From HGM12669 sp048527645 (GTDB taxonomy: Bacteria; Bacillota; Clostridia; Oscillospirales; CAG-272): DNA of 7,551 bases. The notes beneath the pieces were generated by a model, which saw only the letters and a program-made list of their open reading frames with translations, made no database searches and was not told the DNA's origin. The DNA lies in the NCBI GenBank assembly GCA_048527645.1, contig DBGFNI010000187.1, forward strand, positions 1 through 7,551. The letters run 5' to 3'. Numbering within the stretch: position 1 is the stretch's first letter; every line of letters begins with the position of its first letter. This document shows, piece by piece, positions 1 to 5,873 of this stretch. Both the position numbers and the translations under genes were made by a program.

Positions 1-1
1 C

Positions 2-769
2 ACTGGACAGGAAAAGCACACGGCGCTCCTGTTCATTCTGCAAAACTGTGCCGCCAACCTCTGCGGAATGATCACGCCCTTCGGCAATCCGCAGAATCTC
101 TATCTTTTCAGCTATTACGGTCTTTCTACGAAAACGTTCTTTTCGGCAATGCTGCCGCCATTCATCCTGTCTACTGTTCTCATTCTCCTGTGTTGCTTAG
201 TGTTTCCAAAAGAACAGCTTTCCGTGCCGGAAGCACAGGTCACGGTAGACTCATGCCGAGCCGTTATCTATGGTGGACTATTCTGTTTGGCCGTTGCCAT
301 GGTGCTGCGGCTGGTACCCTATGTCCTTGGTTTGACGGTCATTGTTCTGGCGCTCTGGTTTCTGGACCGGCACGCACTGAAAACTGTAGATTGGGGATTG
401 TTGGCCACTTTCGCCGCTTTCTTCACCTTTTCCGGCAACCTTGCTCGAATGGAAGCTGTCCACATACTGTTCGCTCGCCTTTTGTCCCACGGGACCATGC
501 TGATCTCCGCGCTTACCTGCCAGATCATCAGTAATGTTCCTGCCGCCATTTTACTCAGCCGCTTCACACAGGATGCACGCGGGCTTCTGGTCGGCGTCAA
601 TGTGGGCGGTGCAGGAACGCTGGTGGCTTCTCTGGCAAGCCTTATTACCTTTCGGGAATATACTCACCATGTTCCTAATGGTGGAAAACAGTTTCTTTTT
701 CTTTTTTCTGGGATCAGCTTTGCCTTTTTGACGATTCTTTTGGCTGCCATGTCCTTCCTGAACGGATGA
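2..769 (+). CDS. SLC13-type (ion transporter superfamily) permease, C-terminal part
   Basis: This is an integral membrane transporter fragment. The reading frame is open to the left edge, so the N-terminus lies outside; 255 residues remain before TGA. The motif NCAANLCGMITPFGNPQNLY near the fragment start matches the conserved substrate/cation-binding hairpin loop of SLC13/ArsB/CitM-like permeases. A second repeat-like motif, NVGGAGTLVASLASLITF, near residues 200-217 matches the equivalent loop of the second half. Several hydrophobic segments lie between them, and the last residues form another membrane helix. Family members carry dicarboxylates, citrate, sulfate or arsenite, usually with Na+ or H+; the substrate cannot be told from this fragment. 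An internal ATG at 68 falls inside the first motif and is not a plausible start. No convincing hairpin terminator follows the stop. The gene does not appear to be in an operon with the kinase, since about 400 bp separate them. Confidence 0.82.
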   Translation, partial: TGQEKHTALLFILQNCAANLCGMITPFGNPQNLYLFSYYGLSTKTFFSAMLPPFILSTVLILLCCLVFPKEQLSVPEAQVTVDSCRAVIYGGLFCLAVAMVLRLVPYVLGLTVIVLALWFLDRHALKTVDWGLLATFAAFFTFSGNLARMEAVHILFARLLSHGTMLISALTCQIISNVPAAILLSRFTQDARGLLVGVNVGGAGTLVASLASLITFREYTHHVPNGGKQFLFLFSGISFAFLTILLAAMSFLNG

Positions 770-801
770 GCCTTTATTGTCAGCATCTTTGGGAAAAATC
801 C

Positions 802-968
802 TTAAATAATTGTGTTGACGTAAGCTGTATGTCGATTAATAACCCATTCTAACGCACTTTCGTTTTCGCGCTTCACTTCTTTAAGGATTCCTGTTCATCC
901 ACAGCTTCGCCCTCTTTCGGATATCCATTTAACGACCCGTCATCTTTAATATTGTGGAACACGGTCAT
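802..968 (-). pseudogene. Possible sigma-70-family factor remnant (N-terminal region, frameshifted)
   Basis: Two overlapping minus-strand frames appear to be pieces of one gene. The first, from ATG at 968-966 to TGA at 875-873, reads 31 residues beginning MTVFHNIKDDGS and ending DEQESLKK. The second, open between the stops at 897-895 and 804-802, includes ILKEVKRENESALEW, then VINRHTAYVNTII. The latter resembles the start of sigma region 2 in many clostridial ECF-like factors, where a run such as LLKEVKRGNESALEWIINRYTAYV precedes the -10-binding helices. A frame change near 873-897 would join them. The frame stops exactly where WNI-type residues would be expected, so regions 2.2 to 4 are missing. 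No ribosome binding site precedes the ATG. The match is by eye to family sequences remembered, so the call is moderate; the alternative is chance similarity in non-coding DNA. Confidence 0.42.
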
Positions 969-1039
969 TTGGTTTCATAATTTTTCTTTTTTGCGTAAGA
1001 TTTATCTGTATGGCATTACTACATTTTAGGTTTATTTCT

Positions 1040-1062
1040 TACAACATACAAACCTACAAACG
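1040..1062. repeat. Three short direct repeats, candidate operator
   Basis: TACAACA, TACAAACC and TACAAACG lie head to tail with a period of 7-8 bp. They overlap the right arm of the inverted repeat TAGGTTT/AAACCTA. The block ends about 48 bp upstream of the predicted -35 of the kinase gene, a reasonable place for an activator or autoregulation site. Binding by the adjacent response regulator is inference only. Confidence 0.3.
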
Positions 1063-1109
1063 CGAAATAAAATACTAAATCGGCCTTTTCTATAACATCT
1101 GTCAGCGGC

Positions 1110-1138
1110 TTGCATTGGCCGTCAAAATAAGATAAAAT
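1110..1138 (+). promoter_or_regulatory. Predicted sigma-A promoter of the kinase-regulator operon
   Basis: TTGCAT (1110-1115) and TAAAAT (1133-1138) are separated by 17 bp. The -10 matches the consensus in five of six positions and the -35 in three. Transcription would begin near 1145, a few bases before the ATG at 1149. This favours the GTG at 1179 as the start codon, since it leaves room for a leader with a Shine-Dalgarno sequence. Confidence 0.5.
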
Positions 1139-1162
1139 AAATACCCTTATGGTCAAACGAGT

Positions 1163-1170
1163 GGGGAGGG
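1163..1170 (+). promoter_or_regulatory. Ribosome binding site that decides the kinase start
   Basis: GGGGAGGG lies 8 bp before the in-frame GTG at 1179-1181. The in-frame ATG at 1149 has no Shine-Dalgarno sequence and would sit almost on the predicted transcription start. The GTG is therefore the better start; it removes ten residues from the longest frame. Confidence 0.6.
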
Positions 1171-1178
1171 ACACGGCT

Positions 1179-2561
1179 GTGCGGATAGACAAGAGAACAG
1201 CTACGGGCATTGGCTGTCTTGTGACGATCGGTATTGTGCTCGCGTTGATGATCGTGACCTTTCAGGCCATTGCGCGCGGTGATGTTCCGGAAAATCCGCT
1301 CACGCCGGTCGGCGTGGTACTGGAACTCGTCTGCGCCATCCTGACGACCTCGACCTATGCAAGCGTGGTCTTTGGCAGTCATTCGCGCAGGCGCTTTCGC
1401 TCCTATTTCCTCTGGATGCTGGCGATCAACACCATTGGGCTTTTGAGCGATGTGATCTATTGGGGGATCGGGCTTGATTTTCTTCCTGCCCTTCCGCGGC
1501 TTCGCGAGACCTGCTATTTTGTCTGCTACGCCTCGGCATTTCCACTGCTCATTTTTTACAGCACCTATCTCATCAGTTACATCAATGAAGACTCGAAGGA
1601 ATTGCAGCGATATACCGTTTTGATGACCGGCCTCAGCGCGGATGGATTTCTGCTCGTGATGATCTCTGTCATCACGTCGCACTCTCAGAATGCCCCGTGG
1701 CATCTGTCGGATCACCCGTGGCTTTACTTCTTCTTTTTGGCCATGCCGATGGTGGTCAACATCGGCATCATTCTAAACTTCAGGAGGATGCTGACCAACC
1801 GCAAGGCGATCTCTTTCCTTTTCTACGAGCTGCTGGTGGCTGCCGCGGTAGTGGTTGATACGGTCATCGGGGAGATCACACTGGCTCATGTCGTTGTGGC
1901 GTTTTGTCTCATCCAGATATATATCACTGTGCAGATCGAATACGAAAAGCAGCAGGAAGAGCAGCTCTTGCAGCAGCGTATCTCCATTATGATCAGCCAG
2001 ATACAGCCGCACTTTCTTTACAATGTGCTCACCAGCATTCGCGCGCTCTGCCGCATTGACGCGCGCGAGGCTGAGAGCGCGCTGACGGATTTTACCCTCT
2101 ACCTGCGAGGGAATCTCGATTCGTTGAGCAATACCGGCTGCATTCCTTTTTTGCAGGAACTACAGCATACCAAACACTATGTTGATCTGGAAAAAATGCG
2201 CTTTGGCCGGGATCTGACCGTCCTTTTCAACACGCCGGTCACGCAATTCTCCCTGCCGCCGCTCACATTGGAGCCGATCGTCGAAAACGCGGTGCGCCAC
2301 GGCGTGATGCAGCGGCTTCAGGGCGGGACGGTGATCATCTCTACAAGCGAGACCGAGTCGGATTTCGTCGTGACTGTTTCGGATGACGGCATCGGGTTTG
2401 ATGCAGAGCAGCTTGCGGCGGGCGGCAAGCATATCGGCTTGTGGAACGTCCGTGAGCGCCTTGCCGCGGTGTGCGGTGGGCACATGGAGATCGAAAGCGG
2501 GATCGACAAGGGGACAAATGTGACGATGTGCATCCCCAAATATCGAAAGGAGAGCGAATGA
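1179..2561 (+). CDS. LytS/YehU-type membrane sensor histidine kinase
   Basis: A 460-residue kinase that would autophosphorylate on histidine and pass phosphate to the regulator encoded next. Residues 1 to about 251 contain roughly eight hydrophobic segments (near 10-31, 42-66, 76-98, 112-135, 146-167, 182-200, 210-229 and 233-251), giving a multi-pass sensor with little extracellular sequence and no recognisable PAS or Cache domain. A short charged, Gln/Glu-rich linker (about 253-268) leads to the His_kinase (PF06580) motif QIQPHFLYN with phosphoacceptor H278. The HATPase domain follows: N-box EPIVENAVRH with N370, G1 box DDGIGF near 402-407, and G2-like HIGLWNVRERL near 418-428. All catalytic motifs look intact. 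The GTG start is chosen for its Shine-Dalgarno sequence and promoter position. The stop overlaps the regulator start (ATGA), so the two are translationally coupled. The signal sensed is unknown; a small or lipophilic ligand or membrane state is possible given the sensor architecture. Confidence 0.9.
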   Translation: MRIDKRTATGIGCLVTIGIVLALMIVTFQAIARGDVPENPLTPVGVVLELVCAILTTSTYASVVFGSHSRRRFRSYFLWMLAINTIGLLSDVIYWGIGLDFLPALPRLRETCYFVCYASAFPLLIFYSTYLISYINEDSKELQRYTVLMTGLSADGFLLVMISVITSHSQNAPWHLSDHPWLYFFFLAMPMVVNIGIILNFRRMLTNRKAISFLFYELLVAAAVVVDTVIGEITLAHVVVAFCLIQIYITVQIEYEKQQEEQLLQQRISIMISQIQPHFLYNVLTSIRALCRIDAREAESALTDFTLYLRGNLDSLSNTGCIPFLQELQHTKHYVDLEKMRFGRDLTVLFNTPVTQFSLPPLTLEPIVENAVRHGVMQRLQGGTVIISTSETESDFVVTVSDDGIGFDAEQLAAGGKHIGLWNVRERLAAVCGGHMEIESGIDKGTNVTMCIPKYRKESE

Positions 2562-3382
2562 TGGAACTTTGCTTGTTGGCTGTTGACGATGAATCTTTGG
2601 CGCTGAGCGATCTGACAGCGGCGCTGCAAGCTGCTGAGCCGGCAGCAACGGTTCACGCCTATACCGATCCGACGAAAGCGCTTGAGGCGGTGAGAACGGG
2701 GGAGATCCTTCCGGATATCGCCTTCCTGGACATTCAGATGCGCGGTTGGACGGGGCTGGACCTTGCACTGGAATTGAAAAAGACGATCCCGGCGCTCGAG
2801 ATCATTTTTGTTACGGCTTATTCGCAGTATGCGCTGGAATCCTATTCCCTCCATGCGCGCGGCTACCTGATGAAGCCTGTTACGGCCGAGGCAATCGAGG
2901 AGGAACTTCGTAATATCGGCCTGACCACAGTGCCTGTGAGGAAGGAGCTTTCCCTGCGTGTCCAGTGCTTCGGCAATTTTGAAGTGTTTTATGAGGGAAA
3001 ACCGCTCGAATTTGCCCGCGCAAAGAGCAAGGAGCTGTTTGCGTATCTGGTATTTCGCCGCGGTTCGGCCTGCAGCATCCGGGAATGTGCGGCCATTCTC
3101 TATGAGGACCGGGAATACGGCAGTGCGCTGAAAAATCAGATCGAAACCTTTAAGTCTGATATGATGCGCACCTTGCGAAAGGTGGATTGCGAAGATGCGG
3201 TCATCAAGGGGCGGAATCAACTCAGCGTGGATACAGAAAAGTTTTCCTGTGATTATTATCAGTTTCTCAACGGCGAATCTTCGGCGATCAATGCTTTTGT
3301 CGGAGAGTTTATGACGCAGTATAGCTGGGCGGAGATCACGACGGCATCGCTACAGGGCAAGATGACTGAAATCATTCGCTAA
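2558..3382 (+). CDS. Response regulator with SARP-like winged-helix output domain
   Basis: A 274-residue transcription regulator. Residues 3 to about 120 form a receiver domain: acidic pocket D10-D11, phosphoacceptor D58 in FLDIQM, conserved T86 in FVTAYS, and K106 in MKPV. The output domain (about 132-274) begins LRVQCFGNFEVFYEGKPLEF and includes RAKSKELFAYLVFRRG, typical of the DNA-binding part of SARP/BTAD regulators, with a helical tail ending near YSWAEITT. It is too short for a complete BTAD. This differs from the LytTR output normally paired with LytS-type kinases. AAGGAG at 2547-2552 precedes both ATG 2558 and ATG 2561; 2558 is taken, giving a 4-bp overlap with the kinase stop. Longer in-frame extensions to 2471 run inside the kinase gene and lack a site. 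It probably binds direct repeats upstream of neighbouring genes, including the permease; this is inference. Confidence 0.88.
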   Translation: MMELCLLAVDDESLALSDLTAALQAAEPAATVHAYTDPTKALEAVRTGEILPDIAFLDIQMRGWTGLDLALELKKTIPALEIIFVTAYSQYALESYSLHARGYLMKPVTAEAIEEELRNIGLTTVPVRKELSLRVQCFGNFEVFYEGKPLEFARAKSKELFAYLVFRRGSACSIRECAAILYEDREYGSALKNQIETFKSDMMRTLRKVDCEDAVIKGRNQLSVDTEKFSCDYYQFLNGESSAINAFVGEFMTQYSWAEITTASLQGKMTEIIR

Positions 3383-3404
3383 AAACTATCAAAAACGACG
3401 AAAA
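3381..3404. promoter_or_regulatory. Phased A-tracts upstream of the permease promoter
   Basis: Three A-tracts start at 3381, 3391 and 3401, ten bases apart (AAAAACTATC, AAAAACGACG, AAAATGCAGA). A-tracts phased with the helical repeat are known to bend DNA. They start right at the regulator stop codon and overlap the left arm of the following hairpin. They may also be direct repeats read by the regulator; neither role can be shown from sequence alone. Confidence 0.35.
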
Positions 3405-3446
3405 TGCAGAGGCGATCGAAATGCTCTGCATTTATGTTGTCTTTTT
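3402..3446 (+). terminator. Intrinsic-like terminator after the response regulator
   Basis: A perfect 10-bp stem, AAATGCAGAG (3402-3411) with CTCTGCATTT (3424-3433), closes a 12-base loop. The T-rich stretch that follows (3437-3446) is interrupted, so termination may be partial and some readthrough into the permease gene is possible. Confidence 0.55.
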
Positions 3447-3462
3447 GTTGTCCTTGATCCGG

Positions 3463-3468
3463 TAAAAT
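3463..3468 (+). promoter_or_regulatory. Possible -10 box of the permease-amidase unit, weak -35
   Basis: TAAAAT at 3463-3468 is a good -10 and would place the start near 3475, leaving a leader of about 54 bases. No good -35 lies 16-18 bp upstream; TTGTCT at 3437-3442 is 20 bp away. A strong -10 with a poor -35 is typical of promoters needing an activator, which would suit control by the adjacent regulator. Confidence 0.33.
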
Positions 3469-3528
3469 GAATCACAAGAGGAGCGAGGCTGCAAAACCTA
3501 TCTCCCAACGTTTTAGGAGGAAAGCTCA

Positions 3529-4752
3529 ATGGAAGAAAAAAACCTGCACGTCGAAGAAGGCGCGCTCAAGGTAACAAAGCTCACACTTTATGAGGCGGTA
3601 GCGATCATCGTGGGTGCCAATGTCGGTTCCGGTATACTCGGCCTTGCATATTCTTCCCGCCTTGCGGGATGGCCGATCCTGGTGCTCTGGCTGGCGGTGG
3701 CCGGTCTGTTCACCACGTTCTCCATGCTCTATGTGGCGGAGTCCGCACTGCGTACAAAAAAGCCCCTGCAGCTGCCCGGCCTTGCGGAAAAATATGTCGG
3801 TAAGGTCGGCTCGGTCCTGATCTTCATCTCTGTCTGCGCGAACTCCATCGGCTGCATGGTCGCCTACACGACAGGTTCCGGCAACATCCTCTGCACACTG
3901 CTCGGTCTCCCCAACTGGGCGGGCAGCCTGCTGTTCACCGTTCCCTGTGTGCTGGTCGTCTGGTTCGGCCTCAAAGCCACCGGCCTTTGGGAGAAATTCA
4001 TGTCCACGGGCATGGTCGTGCTGCTCGGCATCATTGTGATCGCATCCTTCCTCTCCGGCAAGGCGGATGTCTCCCGCGCCGTATACGCAAACTGGACCTA
4101 TGCCGTTCCCCTTCTCAGCAGCGCTATTTTCTGCTACATCGCGCAGTATGCCGTGCCTGAGCTGGCGCGCGGTATGCGCCACACGCCCAAGAAGCTCCCG
4201 GTTGCCATCATTCTCGGTATGTTCATCACCGGCGTGCTGCTGGCCGTTGTTCCCCTTGCCGTTCTCTCTCTGACCGGCGCGGAGGAGGTCACACAGGTCG
4301 CTACGCTCGCCTGGGGTCAGGCACTCGGTACCTGGGCGCTCTATACCGCCAACATTTTTGCCCTCTGCGCCATGATGACCTCTTATTGGGCGGTCGGCGG
4401 TTCCATGCTCACGAACATCGTCGATATGTTCAAGCTCAAGGATGAGAAGGACACCAAGACCCGTCTCATCGCCATCGCCTGCACGGTGCTTCCCCCGTTC
4501 ATCCTTGCCTACGCCGGTCTTGTCAGCTTTGTTGACGCCATTGGCTGGGCCGGTACCTTCGGCGGCGTGATTATGTCGATCGTTCCCGTTCTGATGCTCA
4601 ACAACGCCCGCAAGAAAGGCGATATCGAGCCGGAGTGGAAGTGCGGTTGGTACGCGCATCCCGCAGTGCAGGGCATGATCATCGTGATCTTCAGCCTTGC
4701 GGCCATCTACTTCATCTGCTCCATGATCGGCATCCTGCCAGCAGGTTGGTAA
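3529..4752 (+). CDS. Amino acid permease, APC superfamily (HAAAP/AAAP-like)
   Basis: A 407-residue inner-membrane transporter expected to import an amino acid with H+ or Na+. About eleven hydrophobic segments span the protein. The first helix carries GANVGSGILGLAYSS (residues 29-43), the glycine-rich substrate/ion-binding break typical of this superfamily, and the N-terminus is short, charged and cytoplasmic-looking. PELARGMRHTPKKLPVA, around residues 209-225, resembles the cytoplasmic loop of HAAAP/AAAP carriers. Length fits the HAAAP family (about 400-420), whose known members carry tryptophan, tyrosine or serine; substrate here is not determinable. AGGAGG at 3515-3520 lies 8 bp before the ATG. 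The hydrolase gene follows after 21 bp and is probably cotranscribed. Base composition resembles the kinase and hydrolase genes. Confidence 0.82.
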   Translation: MEEKNLHVEEGALKVTKLTLYEAVAIIVGANVGSGILGLAYSSRLAGWPILVLWLAVAGLFTTFSMLYVAESALRTKKPLQLPGLAEKYVGKVGSVLIFISVCANSIGCMVAYTTGSGNILCTLLGLPNWAGSLLFTVPCVLVVWFGLKATGLWEKFMSTGMVVLLGIIVIASFLSGKADVSRAVYANWTYAVPLLSSAIFCYIAQYAVPELARGMRHTPKKLPVAIILGMFITGVLLAVVPLAVLSLTGAEEVTQVATLAWGQALGTWALYTANIFALCAMMTSYWAVGGSMLTNIVDMFKLKDEKDTKTRLIAIACTVLPPFILAYAGLVSFVDAIGWAGTFGGVIMSIVPVLMLNNARKKGDIEPEWKCGWYAHPAVQGMIIVIFSLAAIYFICSMIGILPAGW

Positions 4753-4773
4753 GGGAAAGGGAGGACAGATGTC

Positions 4774-5664
4774 ATGCGTGTGATCCCGAAAGATAAAGTG
4801 ATCTTCCACTTCAACCCGACAAATCACGCAAACTATACCGTCGAGGACGGAGAGACCTTCTGGGTCGAGTGCGACGACTGCTATAGCGGTCAGATCACCG
4901 ACGAAAGCGTCAAGCGCCCGGATATTGACATCGGCATCATGGACTGCGCCGTAGGCCCGATCGCGATCAGCGGTGCGCACCCCGGCGATACCCTTTGCGT
5001 GGAAGTTATGGCGATCGACCTTGCGCCGCAGGGCGTGATGGTCACATCGGTCGGACTCGGCGTGCTGGGTGATCATATCACGGAGCCGAACACCAAGATC
5101 ATTCCCGTGCACGATGGCTTCGCACATTTTTCCGATGATATCAAGCTTCCGCTGACGCCGATGATCGGCGTGATGGGTGTCGCCACGAAAAGCGGCGAGA
5201 TCCACTGCGCGGTGCCTGAGGACCACGGCGCCAACATGGACACCAAGCTGGTCCGCGTCGGTTCGCGCGTGTATTTTCCTGTTAATGCCGAGGGCGCCGG
5301 GCTTGCTGTGGGCGATATGCATGCCTGCATGGGCGACGGCGAGCTTTCCGGCACCGGCATTGAGATCGCGGGGCGTATGTGCCTGCGCGTTACGGTCTAC
5401 CACGACCGCCCCATTGAGCGCCCGGTCATCGAAACGGCGGACAGCCTGTACTTCCTTGCTTCCCGCCGCACGTTGGAGGAAAGCGTCAAGGTCGGCACCG
5501 AGGATGCGGTCAACTTCCTGATGAAAAAGTTTGATTTGAACTTCCCGGACGCTTATCGCCTGATGAGCGCCACCTGCGACGCGCAGATCAGTGAGGTCGT
5601 GGATGATAACGTGACCATCCGCATTCGCGTGCCGAAATTTGATAACCGTGTACGCACGCTGTAA
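4774..5664 (+). CDS. Acetamidase/formamidase family amidohydrolase
   Basis: A 296-residue cytoplasmic enzyme of the FmdA_AmdA family (PF03069), which hydrolyses short amides such as formamide or acetamide to the carboxylate and ammonia. Family features visible in order: ECDDCYSGQIT (32-42), GPIAISGAHPGDTL (61-74), PMIGVMGVA (129-137), the metal-site-like HGANMD (151-156; often HGGNMD) and GDMHACMGDGELSGTGIE (180-197), the family signature with acidic and histidine residues suited to metal binding. Length is normal and no truncation is seen. GGAGG at 4760-4764 is 9 bp from the ATG; another ATG at 4769 is out of frame. No signal peptide. Close coupling to the permease suggests the substrate, or a precursor of it, enters through that carrier. 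The exact amide is unknown. The IS element begins 33 bp after the stop. Confidence 0.9.
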   Translation: MRVIPKDKVIFHFNPTNHANYTVEDGETFWVECDDCYSGQITDESVKRPDIDIGIMDCAVGPIAISGAHPGDTLCVEVMAIDLAPQGVMVTSVGLGVLGDHITEPNTKIIPVHDGFAHFSDDIKLPLTPMIGVMGVATKSGEIHCAVPEDHGANMDTKLVRVGSRVYFPVNAEGAGLAVGDMHACMGDGELSGTGIEIAGRMCLRVTVYHDRPIERPVIETADSLYFLASRRTLEESVKVGTEDAVNFLMKKFDLNFPDAYRLMSATCDAQISEVVDDNVTIRIRVPKFDNRVRTL

Positions 5665-5666
5665 GA

Positions 5667-5682
5667 GATTTGAAGATTTGAA
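5667..5682 (+). repeat. 8-bp tandem duplication after the amidase stop
   Basis: GATTTGAA occurs twice in a row directly after the stop codon of the hydrolase gene. It is probably a small slippage duplication; no function is suggested. Confidence 0.6.
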
Positions 5683-5694
5683 AAAGAGCCGCTG

Positions 5695-5697
5695 CTT
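5695..5697. repeat. Possible target-site duplication, left copy (CTT)
   Basis: CTT abuts the left terminal repeat and recurs at the right end. Three-base duplications are usual for the IS3 family, but three matching bases may also be chance, and the exact element ends are uncertain by one base. Confidence 0.4.
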
Positions 5698-5725
5698 CTG
5701 AACTGCACCCCACATGTTAGACAGT
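5698..5725 (+). repeat. Left terminal inverted repeat of the IS
   Basis: CTGAACTGCACCCC followed by ACATGTTAGACAGT. It matches the right repeat at 18 of 28 positions, with both outer (CTGAAC) and inner (GACAGT) six bases conserved. The TGAACTGCACCC type of end is familiar from IS150-like elements. Confidence 0.78.
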
Positions 5726-5757
5726 ATGATATACTACCTAACAAGTGGGGTGTTTTG
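5708..5757 (+). terminator. Long hairpin at the left IS end, likely readthrough shield
   Basis: CCCCACATGTTAG (5708-5720) pairs with CTAACAAGTGGGG (5738-5750) at 12 of 13 positions, and AGTAT/ATACT (5723-5727 with 5731-5735) extends the stem inside. The T-rich TGTTTTGTT follows. It would form in RNA read in from the amidase gene and could end that transcript just before the orfA start. IS elements are known to block outside transcription of their transposase in this way. Confidence 0.55.
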
Positions 5758-5759
5758 TT

Positions 5760-5873
5760 ATGCCAAAAAGAGTGCCAAACAAGAAATACACACCAGAATT
5801 CAAGAAGCTGGTGGTAGAAACAATGCTGAAAGGAAAACTTGGGTATAGTGAGCCAACGGGCCACAGAGAATGA
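5760..5873 (+). pseudogene. Truncated IS3 orfA (transposase helix-turn-helix subunit)
   Basis: Thirty-seven codons starting MPKRVPNKKYTPEFKKLVVE, a normal beginning for IS150-like OrfA, where the first helix leads into a DNA-binding helix-turn-helix. After KLGYSE, near codon 31, the family match ends and the frame runs into orfB sequence in another frame, stopping at TGA 5871-5873. The recognition helix and leucine-zipper region are missing, so it should not bind the terminal repeats. There is no clear Shine-Dalgarno sequence before the ATG. Confidence 0.72.

Larger units (their letters stand above)
770..1178. other. Long non-coding gap between permease and kinase
   Basis: About 400 bp without an intact gene and clearly richer in A+T than its flanks. 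From left to right it contains a decayed minus-strand reading frame with sigma-factor-like sequence (802-968), an unassigned AT-rich stretch (969-1026), an inverted repeat TAGGTTT/AAACCTA (1027-1033 with 1050-1056) overlapping three short direct repeats, and the kinase promoter and leader (1110-1178). No tRNA, riboswitch fold or clear terminator was recognised. The mix of gene debris and regulatory sequence suggests an old site of rearrangement or gene loss. Confidence 0.6.

Noticed and set aside
815..842. TTGACG with TAATAA as a plus-strand promoter
   Set aside because: The -10 is poor, and the stretch lies in the sigma-like remnant more than 300 bp from the kinase start.
1019..1210. 63-codon minus-strand frame overlapping the kinase start and promoter
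   Set aside because: No ribosome binding site or recognisable family; it overlaps better-supported regulatory sequence.
1122..1715. 197-codon minus-strand frame under the kinase N-terminus
   Set aside because: Highly charged antisense translation of a hydrophobic sensor, with no family resemblance.
2471..2557. Longer start for the response regulator within the kinase gene
   Set aside because: The added 29 residues are highly charged, precede a normal receiver start and lack a Shine-Dalgarno sequence; AAGGAG at 2547 points to 2558.
2318..3220. 300-codon minus-strand frame under the kinase and regulator genes
   Set aside because: No domain, start signal or promoter; the plus-strand genes carry all conserved motifs.
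3526..5715. 729-codon open frame on the minus strand covering the permease and amidase genes
   Set aside because: It is exactly antisense to two well-recognised genes with ribosome binding sites. Its product is rich in His, Asp and Arg with no domain, as expected from the complement of biased codons.
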